Shown here piece by piece: positions 24,024 to 33,686 of a stretch of 64,000 nt of DNA. The translations under genes were made by a program, and so were the position numbers. The stretch lies in assembly GCA_004335835.1 (NCBI GenBank), contig RWJK01001573.1, forward strand, positions 1 to 64,000, given 5' to 3'. The stretch is from Scenedesmus sp. ARA3 (Eukaryota; Chlorophyta; Chlorophyceae; Sphaeropleales; Scenedesmaceae). Each line of letters opens with the position of its first letter. The stretch's first letter is position 1. The notes under the pieces are model-generated. The model saw nothing but the letters and a program-made list of their open reading frames with translations, ran no database searches and was not told the DNA's origin.

Positions 24024-27000
24024 CCTTCATTGTGGTTGAGGCCGGCAGTGCTGATGCGCTAGCAGCATGGCAGGCCCCACCCTCATGGATGCAGGTGAGG
24101 GCACAGCCTAGCTGTTTAGTCCTGTTCTTAATCCTGATCCTATTGTTAATCGTGGTCTTAAATACTAATTTAAGTCTGCGCCAGCAGCATGGCAGGCCCG
24201 ACTTCATGGATGCACGTGAGGGCACAGCCTGTTTACACTTTGTGTTAACACATCTTTGCCAGCCTGCAACTCTGTGTGTGGCACGCGTCTGTCGTCGGCA
24301 CTGTTGCCCAGCTTGCTGATGGTGGCTGCAAGCAGCTGGAAAGTATGTTGACTGGCCAGCAGTGCCGGCGGACAGGCAGTGTTGGGTCATCGAGTTCAAT
24401 GTCAACACAACTTCACCGTGAAACTCTGGCTTGTAAGCTGTTTGTTCTCAACCTCAAGCGGTTGCAGCATCCAAAACATGTACTGGCTGCTGCTGTGGCT
24501 CATCTCTGCCCTGTTGCAGGCGGCAGACGCAGTCGTGGAGGCAGCAGCAGCAGCAGCAGCAGCAGCCGGCGCACCGCTGGTGGTTGCTGTCACTGGCTGC
24601 AAGGGCAGCGGCAAGTCAGCCGCAGCACGCCTGCTGGCCAACAGCTTGATGAGCAGCGGCAGCGGCAGCAGCAGCAGCGGTGTGCTGTTCTTAGACCTGG
24701 ACCCTGGACAGCCGGAACTAACACCTGTGGTGAGGGGGCGGTGCTGAGCTGTTGTCATAGAGCCTGCGGCACTTTGTTTGCTTGCCCTGTACCCAAAACT
24801 TGAATCGGCACTTTGTTTGCTTGCCCTGTGCCCATAATTTGCACTGCAAGAGAGCCCTGCAGCTCCCGGCACCACCACTGCCGCGTGCTTTAGCTGTTGG
24901 CGTCACTGCCTGCAGCCACTTCTGTTGTCGTCACTGCCTGCAGCCACTTCTGTTGGNNNNNNNNNNNNNNNNNNNNNNNNNNNNNNNNNNNNNNNNNNNN
25001 NNNNNNNNNNNNNNNNNNNNNNNNNNNNNNNNNNNNNNNNNNNNNNNNNNNNNNNNNNNNNNNNNNNNNNNNNNNNNNNNNNNNNNNNNNNNNNNNNNNN
25101 NNNNNNNNNNNNNNNNNNNNNNNNNNNTCTGTTGTCGTCACTGCCTGCAGCCACTTCTGTTGGCGTCACTGCCTGCAGCCACTTCTGTTGACGTGTGGAC
25201 AACAGCCAGTGTGCCGGCAGCATGCTGCGTGGTCAGCACAGGCCATGGATAGCTGCAGCTGCGCGCGTTGCTGACATGTACTTGCTGCTGCTGCTGCTGC
25301 TGCTGCTGCTGTGCAGGGCTTGCTGTCGCTGCACATGCTGCAGCAGCCGCTGTTTGGGCCGTCACACATGCAGCAGCAGGAGCCGCTGATGGCCTTCTTT
25401 CAGGTGTGACCTTGAACTCTTTCAGGTGTGACCTTGAACTCTTTCAGGTGTGACCTTGAACACCTTCAGGTGTGACCTTGAACTCTTTCAGGTGTGACCT
25501 TGAACTCTTTCAGATGTGACTTTGAACTCTTTCAGGTGTGACTTTGAACTCTTTGTTTGGAGTGTTCGTTGATAGTTATGTGATGCAACTGCTGCTGCCT
25601 TCTCTCTTGAGGCTGCTACCCCTGCTGCTATGCGTTGTGTGAATGTCTTTCCCCTCTCAAACCACTGGGCACTACAGCCGTCCTGCTTGTGCATGCTGAC
25701 CAAATTCACACCACAGGGTGACGTGTCCTCCCAGTCAGAGCCGGGCCGCTACCTGCAAGCAGTACAGGCGCTGGTCAGCCGCTACTACAGCATGGCAGCA
25801 GCAGCAGCAGCAGCGCAGCAGCCGCCGCCGCCGCTGGTGGTCAACACGCCAGGCTGGGTAACAGGGCTGGGGCTGGAGCTGCTGGCAGAAGCCCTGCGCT
25901 GCGCAGCGCCGGGTTGCGGTGAGTTTTCCCCGTGTCTTTATTTGCTTCCAACTATCTAGGTCTTGTTTCAGCTTTCATCAGATGAGTTTTCAATGTAAGC
26001 TGATTTCAAATGTCATTTATCTGGGTCACTGGGCTGGGGCTGGAGCTGCTGGCGGAGGCGCTGCGCTGCGCGGGGCCAGGCTGCGGTGAGTTCTCCTCAA
26101 GTAAATGTACAGCATAGTGTTCGTTGTTTTAGGGTTTTCTTTTTGTCAAGTTGTGGCTGGGTCACTGGGCTGGGGCTGGAGCTTGCTGGCGGAGGCGCTG
26201 CGCTGTGCAGGGCCCGGCTGCGTTGAGTTGTCTATGGTTTGCTGACATGCTTTCAACTAGTCAGCTCTGTTTCCAACTTCAACCAGATTGATGCGGCTGG
26301 GTCACTGGGCTGGGGCTGGAGCTGCTGGCGGAGGCGCTACGCTGTGCAGCGCCAGGCTGCGGTGAGATTAATTCCTAAGGTCTGTTTAGAATTCTGTCAA
26401 TCGTTCAAGGCTGTTACACTGCTGCCTTCAAAGCCACATGCGGCTGGGTCACCGGGCTGGGGCTGGAGCTGCTGGCGGAGGCGCTGCGCTGCGCGGGGCC
26501 AGGCTGCGGTAAGTTGTCCGTGTTTCTTTGTTCGGTTCTGACTATCTAGGTCTTGTTTCAGCTATCATCAAGTAAATATTCAATGTAAGCTGTTAAAAAT
26601 TGTCGTGTGTCTGGGTCACCGGGCTGGGGCTGGGGCTGGAGCTGCTGGCGGAAGCGCTGCGCTGCGCAGCGCCGGGCTGCGTGAGCTGCTTTTCTGCCAT
26701 CCAGGCTATTGCTGCATAGTGAACATGTTGCTGCAGCGAATCCGCAAGAGCTGCTGGCGGAGGCGCTGCACTGCCCGTAGCTCTGACTGCAGGTGCTCTC
26801 TTTGTGGGGTCCCCGTCACAAGCCTGTTTGCTGCTGCGAATGTTGCTCTGCAGTCGTCGACGTACGCAGCCCCAACAGCAAGAAGAACCTGCCAGATGGC
26901 TGCTGGTGGATGGATGGCACGGCAGCACCAGCTGGCACGCTGCCAGCCGTGCTGCAGGTGCAGAGTATGGTTGCTGCTGCTGCTGGTGCTGCTGCTGCGG

Positions 27001-27992
27001 AGACGCCAGCAAAGACCGGCGCTGCTGCTGCAGCAGCTGCTGGCTCGTGCTTCAGCACTCAATCAGGTGCGTCGAAGCTGAGATGCTGTGTTTTTGATAA
27101 CTGCTGTCTTCCCTTTGCAGCTGATGCTGAGCTTCTGAGCTAGTATACGCGCTGGCGGCTGAGTTATTGCTGGCTGCCGCCCCACTCAAGCTCAGTGCTG
27201 CAACTGCTGCAACTGCTGCCAACTTCTGCTGCAGGCGACACTGTCACCACAGCCAACCCTGGCGGCAGCAGCAGCAGCAAAGCAGGCCGGGCGCTGTCAG
27301 CAGCAGATGCACGGGCACTGTCTTGGCTAGCGTGGGCTAGGCGTGTCATTGCAGCATCAGCAGTAGCACAGGAGCAGCAGCAGCAGCAGCAGCAGCAGAT
27401 CACTAACGGCAAGCCAGCACCAGCTGTCAAAACTGCCACTGCAGATGCACCAGCAGCAGCAGCAGCAGCAGCAGTGGATGCAGCAGCAGCAGCAGCAGCA
27501 GCAGCAGATGGGGATGAGTTTCAGGAGGCAGCAGCAGGGCTAGCAGCTGCGCTGCCGTTTGAAGTGCTGCTGCGGGATGTGTCAGTTGAGCTGCCGCATG
27601 CGCAAGTGCAGCAGGGGGAGCTCCCGCTGGCACTGAATGGCGCCCTTGTCGGCCTCAGCAGCAGCAGCAGCAGCAGTTGTCCTGCAGGATCTGGCGGCAG
27701 TGGGGTTGCGGCGCTCGGGCCGCAGCTGCGGGAGTGCTTGGGGGTGGGTCTGGTGCGTGCTGTTGATGCACAGAAGGGGCTGCTGTACCTGCTGACAGAT
27801 GTGCCTGAGCAGCGCTTGCAGGAAGTTGACGTGTTGATGGTGGGGCGGCTGGAGCTTCCTGAGAAGCTGACAGTTACGCAGCAGCTGGCGCCGCCGTATC
27901 AGAGCCTGTTCTGCCTGGGCAGCGCTGCGACGGGGGCGGGGCTGATCAAGAGCCGGAATAATTTGCTGCGGGCGTCTATGTTGAGGCAGTGA
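22894..27992 (+). CDS. NOL9: Polynucleotide 5'-hydroxyl kinase NOL9/Grc3
   Basis: Nucleolar kinase that phosphorylates 5'-OH RNA ends during pre-rRNA processing (ITS2 cleavage with Las1). Supported exons: 22894-23019, 23180-23241, 23900-24094, 24520-24729, 25317-25403, 25717-25918, 26854-27066, 27235-27992. One or two exons between 23242 and 23899 remain unsettled; a likely one encodes GRVRLTAPARHGRALLLS and ends near 23658. Motifs: basic, NLS-like N terminus (MKRKSGQNQPSKRRKSS), Walker A GCKGSGKS, LDLDPGQPELTP, GLLSLHMLQQPLFGPS, PLVVNTPGWVTGLGLELL, and the C-terminal LGVGLVRAVD...GLLYLLTDVPEQ. Ala and Gln tracts lengthen it. The start codon choice is tentative. Several donor-side shards of the GWVTGLGLELL exon follow it. 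Family call is firm. Confidence 0.93.
24900..25195. repeat. 28-bp minisatellite containing the assembly gap
   Basis: Units built on GTCACTGCCTGCAGCCACTT flank the run of Ns on both sides. The array lies in a NOL9 intron. Its true copy number is unknown, because the gap is probably an unresolved part of it. Confidence 0.9.
24957..25127. other. Assembly gap (171 Ns)
   Basis: Unknown sequence. The same 28-bp repeat borders both edges, so the gap length may not be real. Confidence 1.
25395..25556 (+). repeat. 22-bp minisatellite made from a splice junction
   Basis: About seven units with core TTTCAGGTGTGACCTTGAAC. The first unit is the real end of a NOL9 exon (exon end CAG at 25403, donor GTGTGA). 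Each unit therefore repeats a donor-like and acceptor-like CAG|GTGTGA. Confidence 0.92.
26023..26780 (+). repeat. Array of donor-side shards of the NOL9 Gly-Trp exon
   Basis: Five clear copies near 26025-26083, 26155-26225, 26290-26362, 26437-26510 and 26610-26682, plus a truncated one near 26745-26775, repeat the end of exon 25717-25918 (GWVTGLGLELLAEALRC), mostly with the donor GCGGTGAGT. They are 130-170 bp apart. Only the first, complete exon joins in frame to the next exon (26854). Confidence 0.9.
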
Positions 27993-28728
27993 GCGGTGAG
28001 GGCGTTGTTGCTGTGGCTTGTTTGGTGATTAAACGATGATGATGTTGAGGCAGGGAGGGGTGAAGGGTGCTGTCAGGTCAGGCGGCAGCACTGTGGTGCA
28101 GCTCATGCAATGTTGGCAGAGGGTAATTGTACAGCGTCCCCAGATGTCTTGGTGGGGGATTAGGTATTTTTAAACATGTGATACAGTGTGCTTGCTTTTA
28201 TTCTGAGAAAGCAGGACGGCACAAGCCTTGAATTGAAGGCCGTTGTCTGGCCAGGTGTTGTTATGATTGCAGGTAATACTAGGCAACATAGGAGCAGAAG
28301 CAGGAGCTGCACATAATCTGAGGTTCAGCAGCCATGGTGGCCTTTCGGGGGACCACTTCTTGCCATGTGAGTACGCATTATGTTGCATCATGCTTATGCT
28401 TGTAATGAATGCAGTCGGCAACTTTCTTTATATGGCCTGTGGCCAGTGAGTTGGCGGTGTACCTGACAGCAGTACGGACAGCAGTTCAGCAGCGCTGGCG
28501 CACGCATGTTAAGAAGCACTGAGAGTATAAAACAACCATCGTCAAATCCGCAGGCTTGCGCAGACCGCAAGCTGCCATATGAAATCGTAGTAGGGATTAG
28601 TAAAAGTGGCTGTGCAGGTGACCGAAGGCAACTTGATAACGCATGCCAAGCTCTTTGTTGATCATAGGCGCTCGTCGTGTGATCAGAGTTGTTCGAGCCC
28701 TATCCCCTGCACGTCACTTACAGCCATC
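27993..28728. other. Spacer between NOL9 and PGP
   Basis: 736 bp between two plus-strand genes. It holds copy 2 of the dispersed repeat (28328-28392) and a TGTAA (28401-28405) that could serve as a chlorophyte-type poly(A) signal; both are inference. No gene seen. Confidence 0.5.
28328..28392 (+). repeat. Dispersed repeat, copy 2
   Basis: Matches the segment at 17285-17365 over about 65 bp (CAGCCATGGTGGCCTTT...GGGGGACCACTTCT...CATGTGAGTAC). It lies about 340 bp past the NOL9 stop. Confidence 0.75.
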
Positions 28729-30437
28729 ATGCTGGGTGCAAGGCAATTGCAGACGTCTCGTTGCGCTAGGCAGGCAGCAAGCAGCACCAAAGTAAACTAT
28801 AGAATGGTCAGCTGCAAAGCCGTGGCGAACGGCACAACCCAGCGTGAGTCCACTTTGCTGCTGGGCGCTGAGGGCGGGTGAAGGCAGTGAAGTGATGCTC
28901 ATTGAGACTCCCGTCGTCCATGCAGCTCGCAGGGCAGACACCGATGACAAGAGGAAGCTGATTGATAGCGTAGACTGCTTCATCTTCGACTGCGATGGTG
29001 AGTGGTGCCAGCTGCAGGCTTGCTGCTGCTGACGCTGCTGTTGCCAGCATGCATGCAAGCAATTGCAGCCGTGCTAGGAGTGCATTGGATACAATATCAT
29101 GTCAGTAGCTGCTAAAGACGTCTATGTACACGGTCAACGGTCAAAGCCTGCAACTCACCTCTGCAGGAGTCATCTGGAGGGGCGACTCAGTCATTGATGG
29201 AGTGCCAGAGACGCTGGACATGCTGCGAGCAATGGTGGGTGCATATCTGTGTGTTGTTTCAGCAGCTGCTCTTGCTCATCATTGGAAGCAAGCTCCTCAC
29301 ATTGATTGGTTTTTTATACTCCTATCAGCGGTGTGTTGGGCCCACTCACATCTGCTGTAGCAGTGCGCTGGTGCAAGCAAACAGGTGCAGTACACCACAT
29401 TCAGGTGTTGGCGGCCTTCCCCACTGGAGCAGCGCCAACACACCTGCAGGCATATCCATAACATTAGTGCAGCCTTCTGTCGTAGGTTGCATACAAGAGC
29501 TTGCTCTGAAGTATAGTATGGTGCGTATGGATGTCATGGCTGCTGCCGCAGGGCAAGCGGCTGGTGTTTGTCACCAACAACAGCACCAAGAGCCGCGCAG
29601 GCTACCTGGGCAAGTTCACCGGGCTGGGGCTGAATGTGAACGCGGTGAGCAGCAGCGGCAGCAGCAGCAGCAGGGCAGCAGCAGCAGCAGCAGGGCAGCA
29701 GCAGCAGCAGCAGCAGCAGCAGGCTACCTGGGCAAGTTCACGGGGCTGGGGCTGAATGTGAAGGTGGTGAGCAGCAGCAGCAGCAGCGGCGGCAGCGGCG
29801 GCAGCAGCAGCAGCAGCAGCAGCACCACCACCAGCAGGCTACCTGGGCAAACCACGGGGCTGGGGCCGGACGTGAACGCGGTGAACCGGCAGCAGCAGCA
29901 GCAGCAGGGGGAGCAGCAGCAGCTGGGGCGGCAGCAGCAGCAGCAGCAGGATGAGCTTCAGCATGACTGTGACGGATTGTTGGTGGATGCTGGTGAATTG
30001 ACTGAGGGGTTGATGGAAGTTGCAGCAAAGTGAGCAGCTGCTGCAACAGCCAGCACCAGTTGTGGTAGCACCAGTATGTGTGCAAAACACAGCAGCTGCT
30101 CAAGCAGCAGAAACAGCTGCTGTAGCAACAAACACAGCATATTGAGCTATCAGGGACGGTAGCAGCAGTCCTTTGTGCTACGTCAGGACAGGTTGTGAAC
30201 AACACTTCCCATGTCAACGCGTCTCTTTTGTTCTCAGTGTGACACAGACGCTGCCTGCATGGTGCACACCATGTGGTGTGCCTGTGGCGGTTGTCTGGCA
30301 TACAAGCTGCAGATTTTGCAGCAGCTTGGAGGGCAACATCTTCATGTCGTGTGCGATCCAGCTGCTGCATCTGCCATCACTGCTGTTGAATGTGCCCTCA
30401 CTGCTGCTGCACCTTTCCCCACTGCTGTCGTTGCTGG

Positions 30438-30490
<53 letters not shown>

Positions 30491-30925
30491 CAACAGGAGG
30501 AGATCTACTCATCTTCATACGCAGCTGCTGCCTACCTGGAGTCAATTGACTTCAAGAAGAAGGTGCGCAGCAGCAGCAGCGGCAGCAGCAGCAGCAGCGG
30601 GCGGCAGCAGCAGCAGCAGCAGGCGGCAGCAGCAGCAGCAGCATGAACAGAAGCAACAGTAGCAGCAGCAGCAGCAGGTACATCAAGAGTCACAATTGTC
30701 AGGGACAAGGGCCTTTGGCATGCCTAAGCGGTTACAGCCCTGCCAAATGACCACACGCAAGTTCTTCTAACCAACATGTTACATCATAATCAGCATACAA
30801 TAACGACCTGTCATGACCCTGCTGCAACTGTATCACCAGGTGTATGTGGTTGGTGAGAGCGACATTCTCGAAGAGCTGGACTTGAAGGGCATCCAGCACC
30901 ATCACACCAACACAAAAAAAAACCA

Positions 30926-30973
<48 letters not shown>

Positions 30974-32804
30974 TGTATGTCATTGGTGAGAGCGGCATTC
31001 TCGAAGAGCTGGACTTGAAGGGCATCCAGCACCTGGGGGGTCCCGAGGACGCAGAAAAGGTGGTGGCACTCAAGAAGGGAGAGTACATGGAGCACGACGA
31101 GGACGTGAGTGGTGGCTTGTTATGTTACACAGATTAACATTATGACACAGCAAATAACAACATGCCTGTACAGCACCTGGGTGGTCGTTGAGGATGTGGG
31201 AGAGGTGACAGTCAAATCCAAAGAACACATGCAGCCTGATCAGTACGCCAGAAGCAAAATCGGACACCTGCAAAATCACTGCAAGACCAGTAACTACGTA
31301 GCATGCAACAGTCATTAGTTTAAATGTCTGTTTTGACCCGCAGGTGGGCGCCGTGGTGGTGGGCTTTGACCGCCTTACAACCGTCACAAGATCCAGTACG
31401 CCACGCTGTGCATCCGCAATCTCAATGTTGAATCACTGAGCATCTATGTTAATTTGTTATGCAGGTGGGCGCGGTCGTGGTGGGCTTTGACCGCCACATC
31501 AACTACTACAAGATCCAGTACGCCACGCTGTGCATCCGCGAGAACCCCGGCTGCCTGTTCATCGCCACTAACAGGGACGCAGTCACACACCTCACTGATG
31601 CGCAGGTGCGGCCGTGTACTGTGCAGCCATGTTGCTGCTATGGCTCGCTTGGTATCATAAATTATGTTGATGCTGTGCAGCCATGTGCGCTGAGCAGGCA
31701 TGCAGCCTGGGTGGGGGATAGAGGTCTCCAACACGGCTGTGCAGGCTGCGGCAAACCGGGGGGGGGCAATGCATTGCACAGTCATGCATTATGACAACCC
31801 CGGCTGCCTCTTCATCGCCACTAACATGGACGCAGTCACACACCTTACAGACGCACAGGTGCGGCAGCTAAGGGTTCAGGGTCCCGCGGCAGCTAAGAGT
31901 TGGGGAGCAATGCGTTGTGCATGTTTAGCACATGCACAGCTGTCTTCAAGTGTTACAAAACACTTCACATGACACCGATCTTGCACCGTTGCTCAAATAA
32001 TGCAGGAGTGGGCGGGCAACGGCTCCATGGTGGGCGCGATCGCGGGCAGCACCAAGCGCGAGCCGATCACTGTCGGCAAGCCTGCAGAGTTCATGCTGGA
32101 CAACATCGCCAAGACATTTGGCCTGAAGCGGCAGCAGATCTGCATGGTGGGCGACAGGCTGGACACGGACATCCTGTTCGGCAAGAACGGCGGGCTCACC
32201 ACCTGCCTGGTGCTGTCAGGTGCGTGCTGTTTTCATGTTTGTGTTGTGATGAGTGCTTGAATGTTGCGCTGAGCGGGCTGGCATGGGCATGGGGTGATGC
32301 ATTATGCAAGGCACATCAGCAGCCGAGTGCCTGCAGTATACTTTGGGCACGTGGCAGGTGGCATCCGGCTGTAAGCGGCAGCAGATCTGCATGGTGGGCG
32401 ACAGGCTGGACACAGACATCCTGTTTGACAAGAACGGCGGGCTCACCACCTGCCTGGTGCTGTCAGGTGCGTGCGCGGGTTGTGTTTGTGATGTTATAAA
32501 GGGAGAGTTCATTTCACAACATGTAAGCAGGGCTGAAGCTGGCTCTGGCGCTGAAAAGCTGTTTCCTACTCGGATCAAACGATTACAACACGCTTGGGTG
32601 AAGTACCCCGCGTTCATCCGCCAAGAATAGTTAGGTAGACGTTATCTGGCAGTGTTGGGCGATGTTGCGCGAGTGCAGGAGAAGCGAGTTCAGCAACTGC
32701 ATGGTGCGTTCAGGTGCGTATCTGCTGCGATGATGAATGCGGAACTGCAGCTGGTTAGGCGTGCAAAACGTCCTTGAATGACACAGTGGGACTTCTGACG
32801 CGCC

Positions 32805-32841
<37 letters not shown>

Positions 32842-32956
32842 CGTGACTGATGAGGAGACGCTGCTGAGCCCAGAGAACAGCGTGCACCCAGACTACTACA
32901 TGAGCCAGCTGTCGGAGCTGCTCGCAGTCAAGGAGGCAGCAAAGGTGGCTGCCTGA
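28729..32956 (+). CDS. PGP1: Phosphoglycolate phosphatase, chloroplast type
   Basis: Hydrolyses 2-phosphoglycolate made by Rubisco oxygenation, the first step of photorespiration, in the chloroplast. HAD superfamily. Nine exons join in frame to 338 residues: 28729-28843, 28926-28997, 29167-29234, 29552-29644, 30497-30562, 30973-31104, 31465-31605, 32006-32219, 32841-32956. Motif I is FIFDCDGVIWRGD (nucleophile Asp), motif II VFVTNNSTKSR, then a Lys in TVGKPAEFML, and motif III MVGDRLDTDILFGKNGG. Residues ~1-38 are basic and Ser/Ala-rich, consistent with a transit peptide. Length fits the algal enzyme (~330). CTG runs abut the acceptors of the exons starting at 30973 and 32841. Extra exon shards lie in the introns. 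Highly confident. Confidence 0.96.
29715..29885 (+). repeat. Two donor-side shards of PGP exon 4
   Basis: Copies at about 29720-29770 and 29836-29885 repeat the end of the exon at 29552-29644 (YLGKFTGLGLNV; YLGQTTGLGPDVNA), each preceded by a CAG tract and followed by a GT donor. Confidence 0.85.
30835..30905 (+). repeat. Acceptor-side shard of PGP exon 6
   Basis: Repeats the start of the exon at 30973 (VYVVGESDILEELDLKGIQH) including its CAG acceptor, upstream of the real exon. A CTG tract separates the two. Confidence 0.88.
31342..31425 (+). repeat. Acceptor-side shard of PGP exon 7 (frameshifted)
   Basis: Near-copy of the exon 7 start with acceptor (VGAVVVGFDR). It carries a small deletion after GFDR that breaks the frame, so it could not replace the real exon at 31465. 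Confidence 0.88.
31795..31862 (+). repeat. Donor-side shard of PGP exon 7
   Basis: Repeats NPGCLFIATNMDAVTHLTDAQ with its GTGCGG donor, downstream of the real exon (31465-31605). Confidence 0.88.
32363..32470 (+). repeat. Donor-side shard of PGP exon 8
   Basis: Repeats RQQICMVGDRLDTDILFDKN through LVLSG and the GTGCGT donor, downstream of the real exon end at 32219. It carries the HAD motif III. Confidence 0.9.
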
Positions 32957-33686
32957 AGCCGTCAGGTTGAAGGCGTCAGGTTTACCGAGTGTGGATGGCG
33001 CTGTTTTGAGGGAGTTTGTTAGTGCAGTAGGAGCTGCTTGAAGGAAGCATGCAAAGGCTGCTGCGCGCTGCAGCCGCCAGGGACAACAGACCTGGTGTCT
33101 GGCGCAGATGCGAAGGTGTTCGTTCTGCATTGGACCAGTAGCTTTGGGGTGACGGACGTCATGTATGTGCACATGCGCAGCTGGGGTGACGGACGTCATG
33201 TATGTGCACATGCGCAGCTGGAAGCAAAGTCGTTGATGGGACGATCTTGATGATCTAGTCATGGCTGATCAGGTGGCACTCTGCAGGGCTGCACCCTACA
33301 CTGCAGCTGCAATGGGGCTGGCTTGTGTACTGCTACAGCATTCTGCTTGCCTTTTGACATCATGCATGCGTCCCATCGCAAGCTTTGTTTGGATTCAGCT
33401 GTATGTGGCGTGTGAGGAACCCCTGTGTGCCTTGCAGAGGCATCCAAGATGCCGAGTGTTACTGTTGGCAGCCAGTGTGCGTCAGATTACTAATGCTAAT
33501 GGTTGTGTACTCAGTGCAGTGCAGCAGTTCTGCAGCCGGGCTTAATCATCACGCTGTGTATGGTATTGTGATACGGTCCTGTGAAACGTTTCTGATTGCT
33601 TGCCCTCCACTCAGAGTTTGCTACGTGCCCTCAAGGTCACAAACGTCGGTCTCGCGCTTCATCAATCACAGCTTACAAACAAAAGG
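32957..33686. other. Spacer between PGP and HIBADH
   Basis: 730 bp. Near 33146-33222 a ~37-bp segment (GGGGTGACGGACGTCATGTA...) is duplicated head to tail. No gene seen; it should include the HIBADH promoter. Confidence 0.5.

Noticed and set aside
31342..31425. First copy of PGP exon 7 as the real exon
   Set aside because: It has a small deletion after GFDR that breaks the frame and lacks the exon end. The copy at 31465-31605 joins in phase on both sides.
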